Part shown: positions 37,005 to 46,427 of the stretch, one piece after another | How positions within the stretch are numbered: position 1 is the first letter of the stretch | Layout of the letters: each line of letters begins with the position of its first letter | From: Planctomycetota bacterium | GTDB lineage: Bacteria; Planctomycetota; UBA1135; GCA-002686595 | Reading direction: 5' to 3' | Length of the DNA: 61,006 bases | NCBI GenBank assembly: GCA_029259655.1 | Contig: JAJDET010000057.1 | Coordinates: forward strand, 1 to 61,006 | Made by a program: the position numbers and the translations under genes | The notes under the pieces: model-generated | The model's database searches: none | Seen by the model: only the letters and a program-made list of their open reading frames with translations | What the model was told of the DNA's origin: nothing

Positions 37005-38384
37005 CTAGGGACGCCGGTCGAGTCGTTCCGACCACGCGATCGGGTCGGGAGGCAGCTCCAGTCCCGTGAGCAGGCGGAGCGCAGCGCAAGCCGCGGCCGT
37101 CAGCTCTGGATCCTCGAGGACGAGCAGTTCGACCAGGTGCGGGACGGCGCGGGGCGACCCGAGCCGCTCGAGGACGGTGCAGGCGGCGATGCCTACGGGA
37201 CGCTCCATGCGGCGCAAGAGAGGCCCGATGGCCTCTGCGAGCTCGTGGCGCCAGAGCGGATGCACCAGCGCCGTACGGAGCGCCTTGTGAGCCTCGGCCG
37301 GGTCGCCGCCGGCCAGACGCTCCACGCAGAGAGTGGCCTGGTCGCTCCACCACTCCTCCTCTTCCGTCAACCAGACACGCCACGGTTCCTGCTCCGGGCC
37401 GTGGTCGAAGCCCGCCATGCCGAGGAGGGCGGAGCGCGCGGTCTGCGCGACTCGCACATCTCCGTCACCGAGGAGCTCGATGAGGTCGGGCGCGGAATCG
37501 ACATCGTGCAGGCTGCCGAGCGCGGCGGCCGCAGTGCGCCGAAGGTCGCTCTCCTCGCGCACGAGCATCCCGCGAACGGACGCCAGGGACCACGAGTCGG
37601 CCTCGGCTCCGCACTCGCGTGCGCAGCGCTCGATCTCGCGCAGGACACACAGGTCACCTTCCGCGCTCTGGTACAGGAGCTTCGCGAGGAACGACAGGGA
37701 CTCCGCGAGCCCACTGCGCCGCACGCCGCTCGCGATCGCCGGGACGAGCTCCGCGGGAGCTCCCTCCGCCACGCGCTCGAGGGCATCCAGGTCCGCGCGC
37801 GCGCGAAGTCGGATCGCAATGCCGTCGGCCACGACAGCCCGAGTGGACGGGCTCGCGAGTGAAGCCGGATCGAGCGTCCGGGCCACGTCGAACATGGCCT
37901 CGAGCGCCTCGGGGGCGGGGGCGTCCGCGAGCATCCTCAGAGCCGCCCGCTTCACATCGGCACCCACGTCCGATTCCCCGAGCGTGCGCAAGTGATGTAC
38001 GAGCTCTGGAGGGGCCGCTCGCGCCGTGAACTCGGCGAGGACGCGGTCGCGACTCCCCAACGCGACGGGGTGGACAGCCTCCTGGTCCGAGATGTGCTCG
38101 GTCAGGCGAGCCGCGCCGCACAGGATGGCGACGGCGCCGCCAAGAGTGCCGGGCCCGAGCTCGTCCAGCGCGGCACCCATCGCGGCAGGATCCGGTTCAG
38201 GTCCGGAGGCAGGCGGGGAGAGCACGGCGTCGATGTCCAGGATCACATCGCGCGCCGTTTCGACCGTCGGGGTCTCGGGCTCATCGGCCGCCCCTCCGGC
38301 GGATGCGGTCGCGATCGCCGCCAGCCCTACGAGCGTGGCCCAGCGCGTCTTCCCGTGTCCCGCTGCTCGTCGCCTCGGCTTCAC
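37005..38384 (-). CDS. Exported HEAT-repeat protein
   Basis: A 459-aa protein. A GTG start at 38384 lies one base after the preceding gene's stop. The first 32 residues (RRRAAGHGKTRWATLVGLAAIATASAGG region) suggest a signal peptide with a basic n-region. The rest is alpha-helical with recurring helix pairs containing R..A..ALG and VLERLGSPRAVPHLVELLVLEDPELTAAACAALRLL, the pattern of HEAT/PBS-lyase repeats. Such proteins are scaffolds. It is the last gene of a pseudopilin operon, so it may help assemble or sense a type II secretion/type IV pilus-like structure (inference from position only). Confidence 0.82.
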   Translation of the reverse strand: MKPRRRAAGHGKTRWATLVGLAAIATASAGGAADEPETPTVETARDVILDIDAVLSPPASGPEPDPAAMGAALDELGPGTLGGAVAILCGAARLTEHISDQEAVHPVALGSRDRVLAEFTARAAPPELVHHLRTLGESDVGADVKRAALRMLADAPAPEALEAMFDVARTLDPASLASPSTRAVVADGIAIRLRARADLDALERVAEGAPAELVPAIASGVRRSGLAESLSFLAKLLYQSAEGDLCVLREIERCARECGAEADSWSLASVRGMLVREESDLRRTAAAALGSLHDVDSAPDLIELLGDGDVRVAQTARSALLGMAGFDHGPEQEPWRVWLTEEEEWWSDQATLCVERLAGGDPAEAHKALRTALVHPLWRHELAEAIGPLLRRMERPVGIAACTVLERLGSPRAVPHLVELLVLEDPELTAAACAALRLLTGLELPPDPIAWSERLDRRP

Positions 38385-38385
38385 G

Positions 38386-39840
38386 CTAGGGCACCGGGAT
38401 CTTGCGCCAGGAGGCCACGCTGTACACGCCCGCTCCGCCCTGCGCGGCCGGGAGCCCCGGCAGCGTCACGGCCCCGGTCGCCAGCCGGTCGTCGAAGTTC
38501 ACGGTGAGCTTCGAGTGCTGAGTCCCCACGTCGCGGTTGATGAGCACCTGGTTCCCGGCGGTCATGTTCCCGTTGACCGTGACCGTCTTCGATCCGGCCG
38601 CGTCCAGGTTGTTGTCGTAGAAGTTGTTCTCCGCGTACATGAAGGCGTCCATCTGTTCGAGGGTCCCGAAGACGGGGTCCCCGAAGTAGATGTTCCCGCT
38701 GTCGATCTCGCGCGGGTCATCGATCGCCACGAAGGCGACGGCGTCGTCGGCGGAGTCCTCGTACAGGATGTTGTCGGAGAAGTAGATGTTGCCCTTCACG
38801 ACGAAGGTGACGCGAATCGGTTCGCTGCCGGAATTCGCGAACTTGAACGAGTAGATGTTCTTGTTGTGCACCCAGAGGTTGCCGTCGATGTAGTAGACCT
38901 TGTCCGTCCCACTCGGCCCCGGGTTTCCGTCCTGACCGGAGAGCGTTATCGGAGTGGCGTTGGCTTCGTTCACGGTCGAGCTGCTAATGACCGCTTCGTA
39001 GGGATCCTCGAGGAAGTAGTCGTCCTTGGCCGTCGCGGCTGTGTCGCTCGAACGGTCGCTCGGGTTCAGCCGGAAGATGTGGCTCGGATCCGATTCGGGC
39101 ATCTGCAAGGCGGTTCCGCCCAGGGCGTCCGAAGCGCTGTAACCGTCGGCCGCGAAGCTCGCCGCGACGTCGTGGTCGTTGTTGTTCGCGTAGTCGAGGG
39201 CGGCGATGTCGGGGACCGGGAGCGTCTCGCCCGTGTCCCCCGAGCCGCCGTTGATCGACCCGGTCGCGGTGATCTTGCCGTTGACCGCCGCGTCGTCCGT
39301 GATCGCGACGTTCCCCCCGCTGTAGACGTTGCCCGTGATCTCGTCGGCCTGCGTGCCGACGCCCCCGAACTCGAGGTCGTAGGTCCCGTCTCCCGAGGTG
39401 TTCCCCGCAAAGAGTGCGCTCGAGTAGATGCCCGGCGTGCCCTCGCTGAGCACGACCTCGATCCCCAGCTCGCTGCCCGCGACCTCGGCGAAGGAAAGGA
39501 TGGTCACCGTCCCGTCCCCGTTGTCGGTGGCGCTGGACCTGAGGTCTCCGCCCGCGAACACCGCCGGTGCTCCCTGGGTTCCGATCTCGAGCATGCCCCT
39601 GTCGGGCACGAGCCCCGCGCGCGTCGCCTCGATACAGCGCGAAACGCCTGCTTCAGCGGCGTAGAGGGCACGGCTGTCGCCGGATGCCCCCACGCTCTCC
39701 CGCGTGTTCGCACCGCTGACCGACATGACCGCGGCCGACATTCCGACCAGCACGACCACGGCGGCCAGGGCGTAGAGCAGGGCGCTTCCGCGCGTGCCTC
39801 GTGCTCCTCTGGGTGCTCCTCTGGACGTCATCAGCTTCAT
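38386..39840 (-). CDS. PilX-like pseudopilin/minor pilin with long exported domain
   Basis: A 484-aa protein. The N-terminal GSALLYALAAVVVLVGMSAAVM helix and the following ALYAAEAGVSRCIEA are typical of PilX-type minor pilins. The large C-terminal part (about 400 residues) is strand-rich with repeated Gly/Asn/Asp stretches (DLEFGGVGTQADEITGNVYSGGNVAI), resembling a parallel beta-helix (the DUF7305-like region) that could bind a surface polymer. The reading frame is followed by the HEAT-repeat gene after one base. It probably caps a pilus or secretion pseudopilus. Confidence 0.85.
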   Translation of the reverse strand: MKLMTSRGAPRGARGTRGSALLYALAAVVVLVGMSAAVMSVSGANTRESVGASGDSRALYAAEAGVSRCIEATRAGLVPDRGMLEIGTQGAPAVFAGGDLRSSATDNGDGTVTILSFAEVAGSELGIEVVLSEGTPGIYSSALFAGNTSGDGTYDLEFGGVGTQADEITGNVYSGGNVAITDDAAVNGKITATGSINGGSGDTGETLPVPDIAALDYANNNDHDVAASFAADGYSASDALGGTALQMPESDPSHIFRLNPSDRSSDTAATAKDDYFLEDPYEAVISSSTVNEANATPITLSGQDGNPGPSGTDKVYYIDGNLWVHNKNIYSFKFANSGSEPIRVTFVVKGNIYFSDNILYEDSADDAVAFVAIDDPREIDSGNIYFGDPVFGTLEQMDAFMYAENNFYDNNLDAAGSKTVTVNGNMTAGNQVLINRDVGTQHSKLTVNFDDRLATGAVTLPGLPAAQGGAGVYSVASWRKIPVP

Positions 39841-39868
39841 GGTTCCCTCCTCGATCTCTTTCGGTACT

Positions 39869-40537
39869 TCAGTCGTTCCGAACGCGGACGGACGTCCGCG
39901 CCGTGCGCGTTACCAGACGGCCCTCGCGGGTCATCCGTTCCAGGGTCACCTCCGCGGTGAAGATCCCGGTAGCGGCGTCGAAGGTCATGAAGAGCCCACC
40001 TTCGTCCGCCACGCCGTTGCCGTTGTCGTCGATGCCGTTCGGCAGTTCACCCTCGAGCAGCTCGCGCACCCAGTTCGCGCGCGTGACGGTCATGCCCGGC
40101 ACCGTATCGAGGTCGGGCGTGAAGACGATCCGGCACTCGTCTACGAGACCGTTGCCGTCGTTGTCGAGACCGTCATCGATCTCGCCGGGCATGTACTCGA
40201 GCCGCAGTTGTCGGGTCGGAGACGTGACCAGTGCGCCGCCCCAGCCCTGTCCCCGGCGGTAGTCGACGGAGGTCGACGCGAAGGGCGCCCCGGGCGCGAG
40301 AACGATGCTCGACCGGTCCGCGTCGATCAGTTCGAGGGAGACGTGATCGATCGTGCGGCGCACCACGGTATCCACGTGTGAGTTGAGGAAGTCCTGTTCG
40401 TAGGCACCGCCGCTCGTCAGGACGGCGATGCCGAGGACCCCGGCCAGGATCGACAGCACCACGGCCGACACGAGGACCTCGACCAGGGTGAACCCGGATC
40501 GACGCGCTCGAGATCCGTATTCGAGAATCTGTTTCAT
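39869..40537 (-). CDS. PilW/GspJ-like prepilin-type protein
   Basis: A 222-aa protein with the prepilin peptidase site RSGFTLVEVLVSAVVLSILAG (Gly-Phe cleavage, Glu at +5). The body contains two DNDGNG-type loops (DDGLDNDGNGLVDE, GIDDNGNGVADE) that look like calcium-binding sites. Start ATG at 40537 overlaps the preceding gene's stop (ATGA). Probably processed and assembled with its neighbours into a pseudopilus. Confidence 0.88.
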   Translation of the reverse strand: MKQILEYGSRARRSGFTLVEVLVSAVVLSILAGVLGIAVLTSGGAYEQDFLNSHVDTVVRRTIDHVSLELIDADRSSIVLAPGAPFASTSVDYRRGQGWGGALVTSPTRQLRLEYMPGEIDDGLDNDGNGLVDECRIVFTPDLDTVPGMTVTRANWVRELLEGELPNGIDDNGNGVADEGGLFMTFDAATGIFTAEVTLERMTREGRLVTRTARTSVRVRND

Positions 40538-41130
40538 CGCGCAGCGAGCACCGTCACGAGCTCTGTCCTCCTCCGCCCCGTGACTCCTCGCCACTCCACC
40601 TGCACACGGACGGGCAGCAGCACGTAGTCGCCCGAGTGGTCCAGGCCGTCCAGGACGGCGTCGAGGTTCAGGTCGAGCGGCATTCCGAGGCCGGGGTCGA
40701 CCACGTCCTCGCGCAGCACGCCGGGCGCTCCCCCCGCGCCCAGCGGGAACGTGATCCTGCCGCACATCCCGTCCGGATCCCCCTCCAGCGGTGTGAGACC
40801 GGGCACGGCGAAACCGGCTCCGGGTGCGGGCACCGAGAGCGCCGCATCGTCTCCGACGTCTTCGTTGAAGGCCGCGAAGGTCTCCTGGAAGGGAACGCTC
40901 TGGATCTCCTCCATGCGGCGCTGCGCGGCCTGGCGCGCGACGGCCGTATCACGGTTAACGCGTGTCACTCCGACCGACGAGAGGATCGCGGAGATCGCTC
41001 CCATGACGGCCACGCCCACTACGATCGCCGCCACCATCGTCTCGACGAGCGTGTACCCGTCTCGACCGGTGCGCCGCATCCCCTCCGTCGGCTTGTCACG
41101 CACGTCCGTGCGCTCGGCCCGAATGTTCAT
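40534..41130 (-). CDS. PilV/GspI-like prepilin-type protein
   Basis: A 198-aa protein with prepilin motif RDGYTLVETMVAAIVVGVAVMGAI (cleavage after Gly, Tyr in place of Phe at +1, Glu at +5). The periplasmic part is short and beta-rich. It is the first gene of the operon PilV-like, PilW-like, PilX-like, HEAT-repeat. The major pilin and ATPases are not in the window. Confidence 0.88.
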   Translation of the reverse strand: MNIRAERTDVRDKPTEGMRRTGRDGYTLVETMVAAIVVGVAVMGAISAILSSVGVTRVNRDTAVARQAAQRRMEEIQSVPFQETFAAFNEDVGDDAALSVPAPGAGFAVPGLTPLEGDPDGMCGRITFPLGAGGAPGVLREDVVDPGLGMPLDLNLDAVLDGLDHSGDYVLLPVRVQVEWRGVTGRRRTELVTVLAAR

Positions 41131-41312
41131 CGGACCCCCTTTCCCCTGTGCTCGGCCCGTGTTCCGGGGAGAGCGCGGTCCTCATCGGCGATTCCAGAGG
41201 GGCGAGCTGAGGGAATCCCGGAATCCCGAGCCCGTCCGCTTCCGAGCAGACCCTCGATGACGCCTGCAGCCGGAGTGGACGGACGGGATTCCGCTCCAGC
41301 GGATCGCAGGCC

Positions 41313-42890
41313 TTACGGCTGGTACAGCGGTCGCACGCGGTTTCGCGCGGGCTGCGGCCTTCGCCAGGCGAGCTTGTTGCCCTCGGTGAAGCGTTCGTAA
41401 CCGGCCTCGAAGAGGTCGGTGCCGTGCAGGACGTAGGGCGGGGGGAGCGGTAGGAGGACGAGGGCGATCTCGCGCTTCTTCAGCGCGTCCAGGATCAGTG
41501 GGCGGACGTAGGCCTCCGCGCAGGCGGCGATGCGGCGCTTGTAGAGGTCGGTGAAGCGGCCGTCGATCTCCGGGTCGTACGCGCGGTCGCCGAGTGTTGG
41601 CTCGTCTCGGCGAGCGAACGTCTCGGCGAGACCCACCTTCGCCAGGCTCGACTCGATGGCGAGCGCGACCGGCTGCAGGTCCCAGTAGCGGACGAAGTCG
41701 ATCCGGTCGGCCTCGATCGCGACCCAGGGTTCCGTCGAGAGGATGACGTCGCCGGGCTCGGTGTTGCGCGCGACGAAGTCGGCCTGCTCCTCGAGCCAGC
41801 GGCGCTCGCGACCGCGCTCGACCCCGATCGGATCGCGGTAACGCATCCAGCGCCAGCCGGGCACCTGGTAGTGAGCGGCGATCATCCCGCCGAAGACAGC
41901 CGCGACGAGGAGCCCCGATCGGACGAAACGACGTCCTCGCACCGTGTCCGCCGCGAACCCGCCCGACAGCAGCGCCAGCGGCGCCGCGAAGTTGATCATG
42001 TTGTGGTTCCAGAGCGTCGGGCTGAGCGTCGTGCAGTACAGGAAGTACGCGACGACGACCAGGACCGGCGCTCCACCACGCTTGCGCAGGTTCGGGAGAC
42101 CCCACGCCAGGAGCCCCGCGATCCCGACCAGCGATGCCGGGTCCTGCCAGCCGAGCCAGTCCGAGAGCGCGAGCCCGAAGTCGTGGGACTCCGCGCGGAA
42201 GAACGCGAACAGGAAGACCTGCCACAGGAAGGGCCAGCCCCACACGAGCCAGTAGCCGAGCGTCATCAGCGCGAGCCCGGCACTCGTCCACAACGTGAGC
42301 ACGACCGCCGAACGCCCCTTCCCGCACAAGAGGAGATGCGCGAAGAACCCCACCGCCACCAGCCCCGCCGTGAGCTTGATGCTCATCGCGACCAGGAGCC
42401 CCGCAGCCACGAGCGGCAGACGGCCCGGTCCGTCCTCCCTCGAATACGCCACGAAGGCCAGCGCCGTCCCCGCCGCCGCCCAAGTCTCGCGCTGGTACAG
42501 GTTGAAGTGAACGACGAGCGACGACCACGACCAGAAGAGGGCCGCGACCGAGCCCGCGACCTCGCCGCCGCCCGTTCGCCGCCCCGCCGTGCGCAACAGG
42601 AGCGCCACGCACATCACGAGCGCGAAGTTCACTACCTCGACCACGCGCGCCGACACCCCGAACACCTTGAAGGCCAGGGCGAGGATCGTCTCCCCCGTCA
42701 GGAAGTGCACGTGCGTGACGTCCACGTACGGCTCGTACCCGTGCGACAGCATGTGCCCGACGCCCGCGAACATCCCCTCCCAGATGCCCGAGTGCTCGCC
42801 CGTCATCCGCAACACGTGCGGCACCGCGCACAGGACGAGCAGGACGACCGTCCACCAGCCCCGGCTCCGCCTCTCGGTCGCCTCGACCAC
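41313..42890 (-). CDS. GT-C-type integral membrane glycosyltransferase-like protein
   Basis: A 525-aa protein with roughly eleven to twelve predicted membrane helices and an extracytoplasmic C-terminal domain. The N-terminal loop (GHMLSHGYEPYVDVTHVHFLTGE) is in the position of the catalytic acidic loop of GT39/GT-C transferases that use polyprenyl-phosphate sugars. The C-terminus (YDPEIDGRFTDLYKRRIAACAEAYVRPL) is the source of the remnant at 36741-36857. The start is GTG at 42890, three bases after the recN stop. No sugar specificity can be stated. Confidence 0.78.
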   Translation of the reverse strand: MVEATERRSRGWWTVVLLVLCAVPHVLRMTGEHSGIWEGMFAGVGHMLSHGYEPYVDVTHVHFLTGETILALAFKVFGVSARVVEVVNFALVMCVALLLRTAGRRTGGGEVAGSVAALFWSWSSLVVHFNLYQRETWAAAGTALAFVAYSREDGPGRLPLVAAGLLVAMSIKLTAGLVAVGFFAHLLLCGKGRSAVVLTLWTSAGLALMTLGYWLVWGWPFLWQVFLFAFFRAESHDFGLALSDWLGWQDPASLVGIAGLLAWGLPNLRKRGGAPVLVVVAYFLYCTTLSPTLWNHNMINFAAPLALLSGGFAADTVRGRRFVRSGLLVAAVFGGMIAAHYQVPGWRWMRYRDPIGVERGRERRWLEEQADFVARNTEPGDVILSTEPWVAIEADRIDFVRYWDLQPVALAIESSLAKVGLAETFARRDEPTLGDRAYDPEIDGRFTDLYKRRIAACAEAYVRPLILDALKKREIALVLLPLPPPYVLHGTDLFEAGYERFTEGNKLAWRRPQPARNRVRPLYQP

Positions 42891-42893
42891 GAG

Positions 42894-44618
42894 CTACTTG
42901 CCGATCAGCCGCCGCGCTTCCGCGCGCGCCGTCTCGTGCCCCGCACCACCGGCGATCATGTCGGCCACCTCGAGCACGCGGCGCTCGCCTCCCAGCTCCT
43001 CCACGGCCGTGCGCGAACGACCGGCGACGATCTCCTTCTGCACCTTCAGGTGATGATCGGCAGCGGCGGCGATCGCGGGCAGGTGCGTGACGCACAGCAC
43101 CTGGTCGCCCTCGGCGATGACGTGCAGGTGGGACGCGACCTTCGGCGCGAGGTGCCCCCCCACCCCGGCGTCGATCTCGTCGAACACGAGCGTCCGCTCG
43201 CCCCGGCCCGCCGGCGCGGGACCGACCGCGAGGACGCTGCGGAGCGCGAGCATGATCCGCGCGGCCTCGCCACCCGACGCGACGTGGCGCAGGGGCTTCA
43301 CGGGCTCTCCCCTGTTGGCGCCGAGCAGGAACTCGATCCGGTCCGCACCGCGCGGGCCGAAACGTTCGAGCTCGTCGTCCCCGTCGCGCGCCGCGAGCAC
43401 GACCTCGAAGGCCGCCCCCTCCATCCCGAGCTCGGCCAGTGCGCCCTCGACGGCGCTTCCCAGGCGCTTCCGCACCTTCTCGCGACCGCGCGTCAGCAGA
43501 GCGGCCGCACTCGCGACCTCCTCGCGCTTCGAGGCCACGTCCGACTCCAGCCCGTCGAGGCTCTCCTCGTGGCCCTCGAGCTCCGCGATGCGAACCCGGA
43601 GCTCGCCGGCGAGCTCCTGCAACCCCGCGTCGTCCGTCCCGTACTTGTTCACGAGGCGATCGAGCTCCGCCAGACGCGACTCGATCGCCTCGAGCCGCGA
43701 CGGATTCGCTTCGACCGAATCGGCGAAGGACACCAGCGACGCGCAAGCCTCCTCGAGGTGCGCGAGCGTCTCCCGCAGATCGCCCGCAGCGCCCTCGAGC
43801 GAGACGACGCGCTCGCCCCAGCGCGAGAGCGAACGCTCCGCCGAGCGCACGCGATCGAGCGCCGTGTTCTCGCCCTCCGAGAGATCGTCGAGCAGCGAGC
43901 CGAGCTCGTGCCCGAGCTCCTCTGCGCTGCGCAGCACCTGACGCTCGGCGTCGAGCTTCTCCCGCTCGCCCTCGCCCAGCTCCGCGTCCTCGAGCTCGTT
44001 CGCCTGGAAGCGCAGGTCCGCCAGCAAGTGCTTGCGCTCGCGCTGCGACGCCTGGAGCTCGCGGAACCGCTCCAGTAGCCGCCGCCACTCGCCGCGCGCG
44101 CGACGGTAGCCGTCGACGTCGAGCGCCCCCATCGCGTCGACGAGCCGCAACTGCTCCGCCGGTTCCAGCAGGAGCTGGTGATCGTTCTGCCCGTGGATCT
44201 CGAACAAGAGGGACGCGAGCTCGGCCAGCGCGCGCTTCGTCGCGGGCCGGTGGTTCACGTGGGCGCGCGTCTTGCCCTCGGCCGTGATCGTGCGCGAGAG
44301 GACGAGCTCGCCCTCCTCGTCGTCGTCCCATTCCTCGGGGATCGCCGGCAAGTGCTCGGCGAGCCACGCGGAGACGCGCCGGGCAAGCGGTCCGGACGTC
44401 AACACGAAGCGCCCCTCGACGGTCGCCCGCGCCGCTCCTTCGCGCACCCACTCGCGCGGCCCGCCGCGCGGCCGGGCGCCGGCCAGGACCTCGAGCGCGG
44501 CGACCAGCGTGCTCTTCCCGGCACCGGTCTCGCCGGTGATCGCGTTCAGGCCGCTCCCGAACCCGAGCGTGAGCTGGTCGACGAGGGCGAAGTCGCGGAT
44601 GGTGAGCTCGACGAGCAC
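42894..44618 (-). CDS. recN: DNA repair protein RecN
   Basis: SMC-like ATPase acting in double-strand-break repair. 574 aa with Walker A GETGAGKST (Lys35), a central coiled-coil region with many Glu/Arg/Leu heptads (residues about 160-370), signature VASGGEAARIMLALR and Walker B LVFDEIDAGVGG, then GDQVLCVTHLPAIAAAADHHL. Full length and complete motifs. ATG start. Downstream of the nagA/small exported gene cluster and immediately upstream of the membrane glycosyltransferase on the same strand. Confidence 0.96.
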   Translation of the reverse strand: MLVELTIRDFALVDQLTLGFGSGLNAITGETGAGKSTLVAALEVLAGARPRGGPREWVREGAARATVEGRFVLTSGPLARRVSAWLAEHLPAIPEEWDDDEEGELVLSRTITAEGKTRAHVNHRPATKRALAELASLLFEIHGQNDHQLLLEPAEQLRLVDAMGALDVDGYRRARGEWRRLLERFRELQASQRERKHLLADLRFQANELEDAELGEGEREKLDAERQVLRSAEELGHELGSLLDDLSEGENTALDRVRSAERSLSRWGERVVSLEGAAGDLRETLAHLEEACASLVSFADSVEANPSRLEAIESRLAELDRLVNKYGTDDAGLQELAGELRVRIAELEGHEESLDGLESDVASKREEVASAAALLTRGREKVRKRLGSAVEGALAELGMEGAAFEVVLAARDGDDELERFGPRGADRIEFLLGANRGEPVKPLRHVASGGEAARIMLALRSVLAVGPAPAGRGERTLVFDEIDAGVGGHLAPKVASHLHVIAEGDQVLCVTHLPAIAAAADHHLKVQKEIVAGRSRTAVEELGGERRVLEVADMIAGGAGHETARAEARRLIGK

Positions 44619-44684
44619 GGGGCGATCAGACTGACACCCGACGCTCCGGGTCGCAACCTCGATCCCCGCGCCGACTCCGTGGGG

Positions 44685-45281
44685 TCAGTCGGACTCGGTC
44701 CGGCAGAGCTCGCGCAGCCGCGTGAGCTCGCGGGCGACGTGCTCCGGCAGGCGCCGGGGAGTTGCCGCGCGGTCGAGCTCGCCGGCGGCGAGGATCAGCC
44801 GGCCGTCCTCGAGGAGCTCGATCGCACGCACCGCGTGCAGGATCGTCCCCTCCTCGATGCGCTCGGTGAGCCGCTCGATCTCGACCAGCTCGATCCACGG
44901 CTCGTCGAGGAACACCTCGCGGACGACGGCGCGGACGCGCAGGCGGTCGTAGCGGCGGAGATTCCGGAGCGAACGATCCGCTTCGGTCCCACGGCGCACG
45001 AAGAGCCTCGGCGCCGGATCGGCGTGCGCCCTCTCGTCCCACAGGAGCTGCTCGTCGCCCCAGGCCGACAGACCGCGATAGTGGGCCGCCGAGAAGCGCG
45101 TGAGCCAGGGGTTCCAGCCCTCCGGCTCGGAGTCGACCTGCAGCGTGAACCGGACCTCACGGCCGAGCCAGCGGCCGCGCTCCGTGCGCAGGGTCGTGAG
45201 CTCGATCTCGGGCGGACCTTCCTCGACGCCGTCGCTCGCGAGGGAGCCGGCCAGGACCAGGGCGGTGAGGAGCGCTCGCAT
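44685..45281 (-). CDS. Small exported protein of unknown function
   Basis: A 198-aa protein with a short signal peptide (RALLTALVLAGSLASDG). The mature part has RWLGREVRFTLQVDSEPEGWNPWLTRF and YDRLRVRAVVREVFLDEPWIELVEIERL, an OB-fold-like strand pattern. No catalytic motif. It starts three bases after the nagA stop and is likely co-transcribed with nagA and rsmD. Confidence 0.75.
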   Translation of the reverse strand: MRALLTALVLAGSLASDGVEEGPPEIELTTLRTERGRWLGREVRFTLQVDSEPEGWNPWLTRFSAAHYRGLSAWGDEQLLWDERAHADPAPRLFVRRGTEADRSLRNLRRYDRLRVRAVVREVFLDEPWIELVEIERLTERIEEGTILHAVRAIELLEDGRLILAAGELDRAATPRRLPEHVARELTRLRELCRTESD

Positions 45282-45284
45282 CCG

Positions 45285-46427
45285 CTATCTATCGGCGGGA
45301 TCCTCGCGCAGCCGAAGCCGCTCCCCTGCCAGCCACACCTCGTCGAGCGCGAGCCCGTTCGAGAGCACCAGGAAGTCGGCTCGCGCCCCCTCGACGAGCC
45401 GCCCGAGGTCGTCCTCGAGCGAGAGCGCCCGCGCGGGCGCCTCGGCCGCCATGGTGAGCGCCTCCTCCACGGTCGTGACGCCCCGCTCGACGAGCCGGCG
45501 CACGGCCTCGAGCTGTCCGGTCGCGGAGCCGGCGAGCGCCTCCTCTCCGTCGTCCTCGAGGTAGGCCGCGCCGTCGTGCACGCGGTGATCGCGACCGCGC
45601 CAGTGGAAGACGTCGCAGCCCGTTCCCGCGCCGGGCAGCGCATCGCTGACGAGGCACAGGTCGAGCGGCCCGAGCGCGCGCAGCGCGAGCTCGATCGCCG
45701 CGCCGTCGACGTGCGCGAGGTCGCCGATGATCTCCGCGTGGCGCACGCCGTCGGTGAGCGCGAATCCCGTGAGCCCCGGCTCGCGGTGGTGGAAGCCGGA
45801 CATCGCGTTGAAGAGGTGCGTCGCACCGCACGCAGCGGCGCCGACCGCGGCGCGGGTCTCGGCGAGCGTCGCGCGGCTGTGGCCGAGCGAGGGCACGATC
45901 CCGGCGCGCTCGAGCTCGCGGACGAGCTCGCGCGCACCGGCGAGCTCGGGCGCGAGCGTCACCGTGCGCACGCCTCGCCCGTCTCCCGTCGCGGGCCCGA
46001 GGATCGCGCGCAACGCTTCGACCGACGGGGCCGCGAGGCGCTCGCGCGGGAGCGCGCCTGCCGCAGCGGGGTTCACGAACGGTCCCTCGAGGTGCAGGCC
46101 GACGACGTGCGCGCCGCCCGCGCCCGGGTCGCTCCCCCACACCGCCTCGGCCGTGCGACCGAGCCGTTCGGGGTCGTCCGGGAACAGGGTCGGCTGGAAC
46201 GCGGTCGTGCCGGCGCGCGCGAGGGAGCGCGCCATGCCCTGGAGATCGCCGACGGGATCGGCGCCGCCGAAGCCGTGCACGTGCAGGTCGACGAGCCCGG
46301 GAGCGATGAGCGGGAGCTCGCCCGCGAGCGTGTCGTCGGGGATCACCTCGCGGATGCGCGCGTCGAAGCGGATCCGACCGGGGCGCAGGGCGCCGTCCAC
46401 GAGCAGCCGCCCCGCGAGCTCGTTCAC
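45285..46427 (-). CDS. nagA: N-acetylglucosamine-6-phosphate deacetylase
   Basis: Deacetylates GlcNAc-6-phosphate to glucosamine-6-phosphate, the first step of amino-sugar use or murein recycling. 380 aa of the amidohydrolase fold: PGLVDLHVHGFGG (metal site), GLHLEGPFVN (Glu ligand), LGHSRATLAE, CGATHLFNAMSGFHHREPG, LVSDALPGAG (Asp), and GRLVEGARADFLVL. The GTG start at 46427 overlaps the rsmD stop (GTGA). The long upstream frame is noise. No nagB or transporter is adjacent. Confidence 0.93.
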   Translation of the reverse strand: MNELAGRLLVDGALRPGRIRFDARIREVIPDDTLAGELPLIAPGLVDLHVHGFGGADPVGDLQGMARSLARAGTTAFQPTLFPDDPERLGRTAEAVWGSDPGAGGAHVVGLHLEGPFVNPAAAGALPRERLAAPSVEALRAILGPATGDGRGVRTVTLAPELAGARELVRELERAGIVPSLGHSRATLAETRAAVGAAACGATHLFNAMSGFHHREPGLTGFALTDGVRHAEIIGDLAHVDGAAIELALRALGPLDLCLVSDALPGAGTGCDVFHWRGRDHRVHDGAAYLEDDGEEALAGSATGQLEAVRRLVERGVTTVEEALTMAAEAPARALSLEDDLGRLVEGARADFLVLSNGLALDEVWLAGERLRLREDPADR

